DNA from: Salmonella bongori NCTC 12419
GTDB taxonomy: Bacteria > Pseudomonadota > Gammaproteobacteria > Enterobacterales > Enterobacteriaceae
DNA length: 64,000 bases
Direction: 5' to 3'
Assembly (NCBI RefSeq): GCF_000252995.1
Contig: NC_015761.1
Coordinates: forward strand, 3,534,001-3,598,000
Below the pieces are notes generated by a model. It was not told the DNA's origin, searched no databases, and saw only the letters and a program-made list of their open reading frames with translations. Below are positions 54,662-63,473 of the stretch, one piece after another (position 1 is the first letter of the stretch; each line of letters starts with the position of its first letter). A program made the position numbers and the translations under genes.

Positions 54662-56389
54662 TCAGGCAATACGTAATAACAAACGTGTCTGATAAATCAT
54701 CGCGCGATGCTTATCACCACTGAATAAGGTATCGATAAGGCAATAAATATCTGCCTCCTCAACCGGTTTATCATGGCTTAGCGGGAGTTCATCCGTCGCG
54801 CTATTGCGTATCAGAAAAGACAAAGCTTCAGCCACGCCGGGATGCGTACATTCATAGCCGTTACATTTTTGCTTCTGGCGACAGGCGAAAGCCGCATCAC
54901 GCTCTGGAGAAAGCGGATCCAGTTCAAAACGCGTATACAGCTCCGGCGGCGCATCATGCTGCTGCATCAGCGGGATAATGGCGCTGGCATAGCGATGAGA
55001 TAACGCTTCATCATTCAGCGGATGATCTTGTTTGGGATCGTTCTTAAGGTTGAACAATTTATCGCCAAACCGCCACGGATTGAGATAGCCAAAGGTCGCG
55101 GCTATTTGCATCACCTGTGCCCCCTGGGTGAAATCAAAGCCGGGGTGAATACGAATATCCTTCAGCTCATCAATTTTGAACGGACTATCAATGCGCGTTG
55201 GCATCAGCGTGTATTCATACAGATTCGCTTTATTCTGTTCACGCGGGCATCGCATATAAACGTACTCGCCGTCGGTAATGTTGATATGCCCACCGAAATA
55301 ACCAAACAACGCATAATCCCGTATCGGCTCATCATTTTCGATGGTGGGACGAAGCGGTCGTCCGGTCATGGTTGCCGGTCTGGGTACCTCAAAATATTCC
55401 AGCAATGTGGCGGGGATATCCACGGTTTGTGCCAGCGCCTGGCGTCGGACACCGCCTGTATTGCTTCGCGGATCACGGATGAAAAATGGCGTATTGGCAA
55501 TCTCGTTATACACCGGCATGATGTTTTTACCCCACCATTGATGCTCCCCCAGTAAAAAACCGTGGTCGGTGCAGACAATGAATAGCGTGTCATCCCACAA
55601 ATTGAGCGCTTTAAGCTTATCCATCACCTGGCCAAGATAATCATCACACATGGTGATCAAGGCTTGATAGAATTTGCGGGCCTTTTCATCCTCCTTTCCG
55701 CCTGGCGCACCGCAGTAATAGGGAACCCAACCGTCAAAGTCCTCCGGCTTACAGCCATATTGCGTGAGGTATTTTTCCGGCACAAAAAAGGGCTCGTGGG
55801 GATCAAAACATTCCATCTGCAAAAACCAGTTATCCTGCTCACAGTTGGTTTCAAGAAACGCCATCCCGGCGCTTATCGTACGATGGGTAAAATGTTCCTG
55901 TTGAGTTGGCATGGCCGCGCGATTGATCAGATCCTGGGTCATGCGCCCGGCGCGGCGGCGGAGCGTCTCTTCATCTTCATTGCCCTGCCAGCGAATCACC
56001 GGTTTCTCTACCTGGCCTTTCCAGCAGTCGCCTTCCTGACCACGAATAAATTCAAAAGTGGAATAGCGCGTGTGGTAAGTTGCTCCGCCATCTCGCCAGT
56101 AGTGCTTATGGTCAGTCACCATGTGGGTATGCACGCCATGCTGACGCAGCGCCTGCATCGCGGAAAAGTCAAACGGCTCCAGCGGCCCCCAACTACGATG
56201 CAGAAAGTTGTAACGTCCCGTATGCAGTTCACGGCGGGCTGGCATGCAGGGCATACTACCAACATAAAAATTGTCGAACTGCGCAGACTCCTGAGCCAGG
56301 CGCGTAAAGTTAGGGGTGATCGCATCGCCGCCATAGGGGGCCAGATGATTACGCGTCAGGGTATCGAACATCAACATTACTGCTTTCAT
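54662..56389 (-). CDS. Cys-type sulfatase, cytoplasmic
   Basis: 575-aa sulfatase of the alkaline phosphatase superfamily. The signature 'SMPCMPARRELHTGRYNF' gives C-x-P-x-R, whose Cys must be oxidised to formylglycine; this is the Cys form handled by anSME enzymes. Metal-site segments: 'MLMFDTLTRNHLAPYGG' at the N-terminus and 'IVCTDHGFLLGEHQWWGK' mid-chain. No signal peptide is present, so it should act in the cytosol. It is unlike E. coli YidJ beyond the motifs. Start MKAVML chosen; an in-frame ATG 12 codons earlier overlaps the PTS gene. Lies 13 bp after the PTS gene. Confidence 0.86.
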   Translation of the reverse strand: MKAVMLMFDTLTRNHLAPYGGDAITPNFTRLAQESAQFDNFYVGSMPCMPARRELHTGRYNFLHRSWGPLEPFDFSAMQALRQHGVHTHMVTDHKHYWRDGGATYHTRYSTFEFIRGQEGDCWKGQVEKPVIRWQGNEDEETLRRRAGRMTQDLINRAAMPTQQEHFTHRTISAGMAFLETNCEQDNWFLQMECFDPHEPFFVPEKYLTQYGCKPEDFDGWVPYYCGAPGGKEDEKARKFYQALITMCDDYLGQVMDKLKALNLWDDTLFIVCTDHGFLLGEHQWWGKNIMPVYNEIANTPFFIRDPRSNTGGVRRQALAQTVDIPATLLEYFEVPRPATMTGRPLRPTIENDEPIRDYALFGYFGGHINITDGEYVYMRCPREQNKANLYEYTLMPTRIDSPFKIDELKDIRIHPGFDFTQGAQVMQIAATFGYLNPWRFGDKLFNLKNDPKQDHPLNDEALSHRYASAIIPLMQQHDAPPELYTRFELDPLSPERDAAFACRQKQKCNGYECTHPGVAEALSFLIRNSATDELPLSHDKPVEEADIYCLIDTLFSGDKHRAMIYQTRLLLRIA

Positions 56390-56402
56390 AAGACATCTCT
56401 CT

Positions 56403-57941
56403 TTATGAACCGATAAACTCTTCAACTTCGTTTTTAATCAGCGTGACATGTGGTCCATACACGACCTGTACCCCCTGGCCGCGAATAAAGGCACCTTTAC
56501 TGCCCAACTGCTTGAAGCGTTCCAGATTAACTTTCTCCGGCATATTCACCGTGATACGTAAGCGAGTTGCACAACAGTCAACGTCCGCAATATTGTCGCG
56601 ACCGCCTAACGCTTCAACGATACCTGCAGCGCGCGAGTTAGCATCCATCTCAGCGGCGACAATCTCTTCAGGCTCATCTTCCCGACCCGGCGTTTTTAAT
56701 TGTCGCCACTGGATCAGAAAACGGAACGTAAAGTAGTAAACGCAGAACATGACTACGCCCAGAGGGATCAGCATGATCCAGTTTGTTTTGGCGTTGCCTT
56801 GCAGTACGCCGAAGAGCAGGAAATCAACCAGCCCGCCAGAGAAGGTCTGTCCAACGGTAATTTCGAGCATATGCGAGAACATAAACGCGAAGCCGGTCAA
56901 AACGATATGTACTCCATACAGCAACGGTGCGCAGAACATAAACGCGAACTCCAGCGGCTCGGTAATACCGGTGACGAATGCGGTTAATGCGGCAGAAAGC
57001 ATCAGGCTGGCAACTTTTCTTTTATTCTCTGGTTTTGCGCAATGATAGATGGCTAATGCTGCCCCCGGCAGACCAAACATAAAGTCGGCAAAGCGCCCGG
57101 CCATAAAGCGCGAAACACCGATGTAATACTGCGTAACCGAAGGGTCGGCCAGTTGGGCGAAGAAGATTTTTTGCGTCCCTTCCACCATGTGACCATTAAC
57201 CATCAATTCGCCCCCGACGCTGGTTAGCCAAAAAGGCATATAGAAGAGATGATGAAGACCTAGTGGAATCAGGCACTTAAGTATCATGCCGTAGATCAGC
57301 GTACCGAGATAACCGGTACTTTCGACCAGAATGCCGAGGTGAGAAATGCCAGCCTGAATATGCGGCCATACCCAAAACAAGACAATGCCAAGAAAAATGG
57401 CGAAAAATGAGGTCATGATAGGCACAAAACGTGAGCCGCTAAAAAAGGCCAGCATATTCGGCAACTGAGTTTTACCATACCGTCCATGTACCCATGAGGT
57501 GAGTAAACCACACATCACCCCACCCAGAACGCCGGTTTGAAGGGTAGTGATGCCCAACACGCTGGCTTGTCCCGCTGCGGTCAAATTCTCGCTGGCCAGT
57601 GTGCCGGTCAAAAGCAATAACGCATTAATTGCCTTATTCATCACCAGAAAACTCAGAACGGCAGCCAGCCCGGCGGTGCCTTTATCACTACGCGCCAAAC
57701 CAACGGCGATACCTACCGAGAACAATAGCGACAAATTGTCAAAAACTACGCTGCCACACAGGCGCATAATGGTAAAAATCGCCTGGATTATCTCGTTGTT
57801 TAAAAAGGGGTAGGTCGAAACCGTAATAGGGTTGGTAAACACACCGCCAAATCCCAGTAACAGCCCTGCAGCGGGGAGGATGGCGATCGGCAACATAAAC
57901 GACTTACCCAGATTCTGTGCTCCAGAAAATAACCTGCTCAT
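56403..57941 (-). CDS. PTS EIICB permease, glucose/maltose/GlcNAc family
   Basis: 512-aa fused EIIC-EIIB. EIIC (~1-390, about ten membrane segments: 'LGKSFMLPIAILPAAGLLLGFGGVF', 'GITEPLEFAFMFCAPLLYGVH') belongs to the glucose superfamily. EIIB (~430-512) has phosphorylatable Cys in 'NIADVDCCATRLRITV'. No EIIA domain, so it probably uses Crr (EIIA-Glc), like PtsG and MalX. The start at MSRLFSG has a good SD (caggga); an ATG 13 codons earlier lacks one and overlaps the inverted repeat. First gene of the sulfatase operon; it should bring in and phosphorylate the sugar on which the sulfatase acts. Confidence 0.88.
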   Translation of the reverse strand: MSRLFSGAQNLGKSFMLPIAILPAAGLLLGFGGVFTNPITVSTYPFLNNEIIQAIFTIMRLCGSVVFDNLSLLFSVGIAVGLARSDKGTAGLAAVLSFLVMNKAINALLLLTGTLASENLTAAGQASVLGITTLQTGVLGGVMCGLLTSWVHGRYGKTQLPNMLAFFSGSRFVPIMTSFFAIFLGIVLFWVWPHIQAGISHLGILVESTGYLGTLIYGMILKCLIPLGLHHLFYMPFWLTSVGGELMVNGHMVEGTQKIFFAQLADPSVTQYYIGVSRFMAGRFADFMFGLPGAALAIYHCAKPENKRKVASLMLSAALTAFVTGITEPLEFAFMFCAPLLYGVHIVLTGFAFMFSHMLEITVGQTFSGGLVDFLLFGVLQGNAKTNWIMLIPLGVVMFCVYYFTFRFLIQWRQLKTPGREDEPEEIVAAEMDANSRAAGIVEALGGRDNIADVDCCATRLRITVNMPEKVNLERFKQLGSKGAFIRGQGVQVVYGPHVTLIKNEVEEFIGS

Positions 57942-57971
57942 ACGAATCCCTGATAGTGGCAAATGAAGTTT

Positions 57972-58004
57972 TAATTTCATTGTTATCGTGATTTAATGAA
58001 ATTA
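57972..58004. promoter_or_regulatory. Inverted repeat in the divergent PTS/maturase promoter region
   Basis: TAATTTCAT (57972-57980) and ATGAAATTA (57996-58004) form a perfect 9-bp inverted repeat with a 15-bp centre. A third half-site ATGAA at 57963 makes an imperfect palindrome with the first arm. It lies in the 156-bp space between the two divergent starts, the natural operator for the RpiR-type regulator of the locus. Confidence 0.65.
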
Positions 58005-58097
58005 TTGTTCCGATCATTTGCTCGTTTTGTCAACGAGAGACGCCCAAATAGTGATATGCGTCACCAAATATTTTCTGGCACCGTAACGGAGAGTTGT

Positions 58098-59306
58098 ATG
58101 CAACGCCCTTTTCACCTGATGGCAAAACCCGTTAGTTATCAGTGCAATATCGCCTGTGATTACTGCTTTTATCTTGGTAAGGAACATGGCACGCTCAAGC
58201 CGCCACGACCACAACGGCATATGGATGCAAAAACGCTGGAGCAATACATCCGACAGTACATTGCGGCGCATCCGGGTAATGACATTGAATTTACCTGGCA
58301 AGGCGGCGAACCGACTCTGGCAGGACTGGACTTCTTCAGGCAGGTCATTGATCTACAGCAACGGTTTGCTGCAGGAAAAACGATCCGTAACAGTATCCAA
58401 ACCAATGGCGTATTGATTGATGAAGCCTGGGCGGCCTTCCTGGCAGACCATCATTTTCTGGTCGGCGTCTCTATTGATGGACCGGCTTTTCTGCATGACA
58501 GATACCGCAAAACACGCAGCCAGCAATCAGTCTTTGAGAAGGTGGTTAATGCGATAAAGATACTGAATAAACACCGTGTTGAAGTGAACATGCTGTGTGT
58601 GGTGAATAATGTTACCGCTGAACATCCCATTGATATTTATAAATTTCTCACTGAAGAGCTTGCCGCCACGTTCATTCAATTTATCCCGGCGGTTGAGCAG
58701 TTACCTCTGACTGAAAAGTACGGAGAGCTGTTATACCCACAATCTTTAGCGCAACGCGCGGTGACGCCATGGTCCGTTTCCGGCGTACAGTGGGGCCAGT
58801 TTATCATTGGCGTATTCAATGAATGGGTACGCAAAGATGTAGGTCGCGTGTATGTGCAGCTTTTTGACAGCGCGCTGGCTGCCTGGCTGGGAGAAAAACC
58901 GTCGCTCTGCGTCATGCAGTCAACCTGCGGCTTTGGCCTGGTCGTTGAACAAAATGGCGATGTCTACAGTTGCGATCACTACGTTTACCCTGAGCATCGT
59001 CTGGGAAACCTACGCCGTGATGATTTAGCAAAGATGGTCAACAGCAAGCAGCAGCGCAAATTTGGTCTGGCGAAAGCGCTGGTTGCCGCCGAGTGTGATC
59101 GCTGCGAATGGCGCTTCACCTGCCATGGCGGTTGCCCAAAACATCGTATCCACCCTGCGGGAGATCGCTGGCATAACCATTTATGTGAAGGTTATAAAGC
59201 AATATTCAGCCATATGGCTCCTTATATGCAATTCATGGCGGCGCAAATCCAACGTCAACAACCGCCTGCCGCCATCATGGATATTGCAGCTGATTATTTA
59301 AAATAG
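58098..59306 (+). CDS. Anaerobic sulfatase-maturating enzyme (radical SAM/SPASM)
   Basis: 402-aa radical SAM protein that oxidises the sulfatase active-site Cys to formylglycine without oxygen. The SAM cluster motif 'CNIACDYCFYLGK' (CX3CX2C) is near residue 15; the SPASM region holds further cysteines: 'CGFGLVVEQNGDVYSCDHYVYPEHRLGN', 'CDRCEWRFTCHGGCPKH' and 'HLCEGYKAIF' for two auxiliary [4Fe-4S] clusters. It resembles E. coli YidF/AslB. The start MQRPFHLM has GGAG 8 nt upstream; the longer frame is rejected. Divergent from the sulfatase operon, its obvious client. Confidence 0.92.
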   Translation: MQRPFHLMAKPVSYQCNIACDYCFYLGKEHGTLKPPRPQRHMDAKTLEQYIRQYIAAHPGNDIEFTWQGGEPTLAGLDFFRQVIDLQQRFAAGKTIRNSIQTNGVLIDEAWAAFLADHHFLVGVSIDGPAFLHDRYRKTRSQQSVFEKVVNAIKILNKHRVEVNMLCVVNNVTAEHPIDIYKFLTEELAATFIQFIPAVEQLPLTEKYGELLYPQSLAQRAVTPWSVSGVQWGQFIIGVFNEWVRKDVGRVYVQLFDSALAAWLGEKPSLCVMQSTCGFGLVVEQNGDVYSCDHYVYPEHRLGNLRRDDLAKMVNSKQQRKFGLAKALVAAECDRCEWRFTCHGGCPKHRIHPAGDRWHNHLCEGYKAIFSHMAPYMQFMAAQIQRQQPPAAIMDIAADYLK

Positions 59307-59348
59307 CCACGCCGGGAGGAGATCTCCCGGTACAATTATGCATAATAA

Positions 59349-59812
59349 TCAATGATATAAATAGAAGTAGTGCATCCAACCAGTCATACGTAGCAGGACT
59401 TTGCGCATCACGGAAACATGCGCAAAATGGTCTGAATAGACGGCAATCTGGGCATAAATACCGTCCGGTAGCGCATCCACATCGGCGTGAGGATCAAGCG
59501 CAATCGTGACCAGCACGCCGTCGGTACCGGGAAGCACCGTCAGCGACTGTAATACGCTCTGCGCCTGGTAAGATTCTCCAGGCACCACAGGCAAGATGCT
59601 GGCCAGCTTGCCACGAAATATCTACCCTCGTAGGGCGTTAACTACCACTGACGCCTCATCGCCGGATTGCAATCTTAACAGCGAATTTTGCCGGAACTGG
59701 GCGACGATTTGCCGTTCACGCTACTAAAAGTTTGCTATGCAGGCAGCCACCGACTGGATGGGCTGAGATGTTGAACATAGGCGGCAATGTGCATTTTCGC
59801 CATAACACCCCA
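59349..59812 (-). pseudogene. yibH: Decayed yibH (HlyD-family membrane fusion protein), 3' remnant
   Basis: Residues 'ILPVVPGESYQAQSVLQSLTVLPGTDGVLVTIALDP' through 'SHVSVMRKVLLRMTGWMHYFYLYH'-type ending match the C-terminus of E. coli YibH. Upstream in the same frame, 'RQIVAQFRQNSLLRLQSGDEASVVVNALRG' also matches, but a TAG (about 59620) stands where E. coli has Gln. Further up, two consecutive stops and small indels occur before homology fades near 59810. The N-terminal two thirds and the partner yibI are missing. In E. coli yibH-yibI lie directly before mtlA, so this marks the ancestral locus invaded or replaced by the sulfatase cluster. Confidence 0.88.
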
Positions 59813-60239
59813 TAATTATTTTTAGCCAAAAAAAGCACACTATCACGCTTCAGAAAATCCTGAGGGAAGAGCCTGCCCTGGATCTCATTCACTGGTCACG
59901 CCCGGAAAATATCTTGTGATTAACATCACAAAAACTCAACAAAGCCTTAAAAATAAAACGTGATGTAATTCACAAAAAATCGTCATTTAACACCGGTTTT
60001 CGCCATGTGGCGGTATTTTGTACAACATTATTGTGATGGTGGTCACATCAATTACCTCTCTACCCCCTATATTTGTGCGATCTAAATCACACAAATTATC
60101 CCTGTCTGGACAGTTGAACGATTCAGTGACAGATTGCGCAGTATCTACACTACAGGGTCCGGCTAACCTCTGCCGCTACATTAACAAAACCTCGGGCTTT
60201 TTCAGCCTGCGCGACAGCAACATAAGAAGGGGTGTTTTT
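59813..60239 (+). promoter_or_regulatory. mtlA promoter region with four CRP-like sites
   Basis: 427 bp without a gene. CRP sites: TGTGA-N6-TCACA perfect at 59915-59930 and 60032-60047; CGTGA-N6-TCACA at 59959-59974; TGCGA-N6-TCACA at 60076-60091. E. coli mtlA is known for several CRP sites in its promoter, and MtlR represses the operon. The mtlA frame is open back to 60018, but that stretch is leader. Confidence 0.85.
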
Positions 60240-62153
60240 ATGTCATCCGATATTAAGATCAAAGTGCAAAGCTTTGGTCGATTCCTCAGCAATATGGTGA
60301 TGCCAAATATCGGCGCGTTTATCGCGTGGGGTATTATCACCGCATTATTTATTCCAACAGGGTGGTTGCCTAACGAAACGCTGGCGAAGCTGGTCGGCCC
60401 GATGATCACCTATCTACTGCCGCTGCTGATCGGTTATACCGGCGGCCGCCTGGTAGGCGGCGAGCGCGGCGGCGTGGTGGGTGCAATCACCACCATGGGC
60501 GTTATCGTCGGCGCAGACATGCCAATGTTCCTCGGCTCGATGATCGCCGGCCCGTTGGGCGGCTACTGCATTAAGAAATTCGACAGTTGGGTAGACGGTA
60601 AGATCAAGTCCGGTTTTGAGATGCTGGTGAACAACTTCTCCGCTGGCATTATCGGTATGATCCTCGCCATGCTGGCGTTCCTCGGCATTGGCCCGGCGGT
60701 TGAAGTTCTTTCCAAACTTCTGGCCGCAGGCGTTAACTTCATGGTGGCGCACGATATGCTGCCGCTGGCGTCCATTTTTGTTGAACCGGCGAAAATCCTG
60801 TTCCTCAATAACGCCATTAACCACGGTATTTTCTCGCCACTGGGTATCCAGCAATCCCATGAAATGGGTAAATCCATCTTCTTTCTGATTGAAGCGAACC
60901 CGGGGCCAGGGATGGGTGTTCTGCTGGCGTACATGTTCTTCGGTCGCGGCAGCGCCAAACAATCTGCAGGCGGCGCGGCAATTATCCACTTCCTGGGCGG
61001 TATCCACGAAATTTACTTCCCATATGTGTTGATGAATCCGCGTCTGATTCTGGCGGTGATTCTCGGCGGTATGACTGGCGTATTTACTCTGACCATCCTG
61101 AACGGCGGTCTGGTCTCTCCGGCTTCTCCTGGCTCTATCCTGGCCGTACTGGCGATGACGCCGAAAGGCGCTTACTTCGCGAATATCGCGGCAATTGTCG
61201 CGGCAATGGCGGTTTCCTTTGTGGTCTCTTCCATCCTGCTGAAAACCAGCAAAGTGAAAGAAGAAGACGATATTGAAGCGGCTACCCGTCGTATGCAGGA
61301 CATGAAAGCGGAATCCAAAGGCGCTTCTGCGCTGGCGACTGGCGATGTCACCAACGACCTCAGCCATGTACGTAAAATCATTGTCGCCTGTGATGCCGGT
61401 ATGGGTTCCAGCGCCATGGGCGCAGGGGTGCTACGTAAGAAAGTACAGGATGCGGGTCTGAGCCAAATCTCGGTCACCAACAGCGCTATTAACAACCTGC
61501 CGCCGGATGTGGATCTGGTCATCACCCACCGTGACCTGACTGAACGCGCGATGCGCCAGGTACCGCAAGCGCAGCATATTTCGCTGACCAACTTCCTGGA
61601 TAGCGGCCTGTACACCAGCCTGACTGAACGTCTGGTTGCTGCACAGCGCCACACCGATAACGAAGTAAAAGTACGTGATAGCCTGAAAGATAGCTTCGAC
61701 GAAAGCGATAACAACCTGTTCAAACTGGGCGCGGAAAACATCTTCCTGGGACGTAAAGCCGCCACCAAAGAAGAAGCCATTCGCTTTGCCGGTGAGCAAC
61801 TGGTGAAAGGCGGCTACGTTGAGCCAGAATATGTTGAAGCGATGCTGGACCGTGAAAAACTGACCCCGACCTATCTGGGTGAATCCATCGCGGTGCCGCA
61901 CGGTACGGTAGAAGCAAAAGATCGCGTACTGAAGACCGGCGTGGTGTTCTGTCAGTATCCGGAAGGTGTACGTTTCGGTGAAGAAGAGGATGATATTGCG
62001 CGTCTGGTGATTGGTATCGCCGCTCGTAATAATGAGCACATTCAGGTCATTACCAGCCTGACCAACGCACTGGATGACGAATCCGTTATCGAACGTCTGG
62101 CGCACACCACCAGCGTTGATGAAGTGCTGGAACTGCTGGCAGGTCGTAAGTAA
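60240..62153 (+). CDS. mtlA: Mannitol-specific PTS EIICBA
   Basis: 637-aa fused permease that imports mannitol as mannitol-1-phosphate. EIIC covers ~1-345 ('SFGRFLSNMVMPNIGAFIAWGII', 'GGIHEIYFPYVLMNPRLI'). EIIB has Cys384 in 'KIIVACDAGMGSSAMGAGVL'. EIIA has His554 in 'LGESIAVPHGT'. The start MSSDIK matches the E. coli length and has AAGAAGGGG upstream; in-frame codons before it are the CRP-bearing leader. Confidence 0.98.
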   Translation: MSSDIKIKVQSFGRFLSNMVMPNIGAFIAWGIITALFIPTGWLPNETLAKLVGPMITYLLPLLIGYTGGRLVGGERGGVVGAITTMGVIVGADMPMFLGSMIAGPLGGYCIKKFDSWVDGKIKSGFEMLVNNFSAGIIGMILAMLAFLGIGPAVEVLSKLLAAGVNFMVAHDMLPLASIFVEPAKILFLNNAINHGIFSPLGIQQSHEMGKSIFFLIEANPGPGMGVLLAYMFFGRGSAKQSAGGAAIIHFLGGIHEIYFPYVLMNPRLILAVILGGMTGVFTLTILNGGLVSPASPGSILAVLAMTPKGAYFANIAAIVAAMAVSFVVSSILLKTSKVKEEDDIEAATRRMQDMKAESKGASALATGDVTNDLSHVRKIIVACDAGMGSSAMGAGVLRKKVQDAGLSQISVTNSAINNLPPDVDLVITHRDLTERAMRQVPQAQHISLTNFLDSGLYTSLTERLVAAQRHTDNEVKVRDSLKDSFDESDNNLFKLGAENIFLGRKAATKEEAIRFAGEQLVKGGYVEPEYVEAMLDREKLTPTYLGESIAVPHGTVEAKDRVLKTGVVFCQYPEGVRFGEEEDDIARLVIGIAARNNEHIQVITSLTNALDDESVIERLAHTTSVDEVLELLAGRK

Positions 62154-62161
62154 GTCCCCCA

Positions 62162-62296
62162 GGCCGGATAAGGCGTTTACGCCGCTATCCGGCAATGTCC
62201 CGGGGGCGCTATGCTTACCGGGTCTATGGTGTAAGGTTTCCTCTCCCGCAAGGGAGAGGGTTAGGTTGAGGGAAAGGCCTCACCCCAGCCCTCTCG
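62162..62296. repeat. REP plus box C-like repeat between mtlA and mtlD
   Basis: 62162-62222 has REP arms ('ggccggataaggcgtttacg', 'ccgctatccggc'). 62239-62296 has nested inverted repeats CCTCTCCC/GGGAGAGG and a third arm CCCTCTCG, resembling the enterobacterial box C element. Inside an operon, they may lower mtlD expression relative to mtlA. Confidence 0.65.
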
Positions 62297-62324
62297 GGTA
62301 AAAACATTAATGAAGGTTAATACT

Positions 62325-63473
62325 ATGAAAGCATTACATTTTGGCGCAGGTAATATCGGTCGTGGCTTCATCGGCAAATTGCTGGCTGACGCGGGGATAC
62401 AACTGACGTTTGCGGATGTCAATCAAGTGGTACTTGACGCCCTGAATGCCCGTCATAGCTACCAGGTTCATGTTGTGGGTGAAAATGAGCAGGTAGATAC
62501 CGTCTCCGGCGTTGACGCGGTCAGCAGCATCAGTGATGCGGTTGTCGATCTGGTTGCCCGGGTTGATTTAGTGACCACCGCCGTCGGCCCCGTGGTACTG
62601 GAGCGCATCGCCCCGGCCATCGCCAAAGGGCTGGCGAAGCGTAAAGCGCAGGGCGTGAATGCCCCGCTGAATATCATTGCCTGTGAAAACATGGTGCGCG
62701 GCACCAGCCAACTGAAAGGCCACGTAATGAACGCTCTGGCAGATGGTGATAAAGCCTGGGTTGAAGAACACGTCGGCTTCGTTGACTCTGCCGTTGATCG
62801 TATCGTGCCGCCTTCCGCTTCAGCCACGCACGATCCGCTGGAAGTGACGGTAGAAACGTTCAGCGAGTGGATCGTCGACCAAACCCAGTTCAAAGGCGCG
62901 CTGCCAGCCATCCCGGGAATGGAATTAACCGATAACCTGATGGCATTTGTCGAACGTAAACTCTTCACGCTGAACACAGGTCATGCTATAACCGCGTACC
63001 TCGGAAAATTGGCCGGTCATCAAACGATTCGTGATGCGATTCTCGATGAGAATATCCGGGCAGTGGTCAAAGGCGCGATGGAAGAAAGCGGCGCGGTGCT
63101 GATCAAACGCTACGGTTTTGATGCCGATAAACATGCGGCATATATTCAGAAAATCCTCGGTCGTTTTGAAAACCCGTATCTGAAAGATGACGTCGAACGC
63201 GTGGGTCGCCAGCCGCTGCGTAAACTCAGCGCGGGCGACCGATTGATCAAACCGTTGCTCGGTACTCTGGAATATGGCCTGCCGCATGTGAATCTGGTGA
63301 AAGGTATTGCGGCGGCGATGCATTTCCGTAGCGATGAAGATCCGCAGGCGCAAGAGTTGGCGGCGCTGATTACGGAAAAAGGTCCGCAGGCCGCACTGGC
63401 GCAAATTTCCGGACTGGATGCCAATAGCGATGTGGTGGCGGAGGCGGTTAACGCATATAACGCAACCAAATGA
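62325..63473 (+). CDS. mtlD: Mannitol-1-phosphate 5-dehydrogenase
   Basis: 382-aa NAD-dependent polyol dehydrogenase giving fructose-6-phosphate. N-terminal Rossmann motif 'MKALHFGAGNIGRGFIGKLL'; catalytic-helix region 'NTGHAITAYLGKLAGHQTI' with the conserved Lys/His. The start MKALHF equals the E. coli length; an ATG five codons earlier is in frame. Ends in an ATGA overlap with mtlR. Confidence 0.97.
   Translation: MKALHFGAGNIGRGFIGKLLADAGIQLTFADVNQVVLDALNARHSYQVHVVGENEQVDTVSGVDAVSSISDAVVDLVARVDLVTTAVGPVVLERIAPAIAKGLAKRKAQGVNAPLNIIACENMVRGTSQLKGHVMNALADGDKAWVEEHVGFVDSAVDRIVPPSASATHDPLEVTVETFSEWIVDQTQFKGALPAIPGMELTDNLMAFVERKLFTLNTGHAITAYLGKLAGHQTIRDAILDENIRAVVKGAMEESGAVLIKRYGFDADKHAAYIQKILGRFENPYLKDDVERVGRQPLRKLSAGDRLIKPLLGTLEYGLPHVNLVKGIAAAMHFRSDEDPQAQELAALITEKGPQAALAQISGLDANSDVVAEAVNAYNATK

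Noticed and set aside
60414..61367. 317-codon open frame opposite mtlA
   Set aside because: Antisense shadow; His/Gln-rich low-similarity translation typical of reversed membrane-protein codons.
62162..62296. Small RNA gene between mtlA and mtlD
   Set aside because: The structure is explained by REP and box C-like repeats; no separate promoter plus terminator seen.
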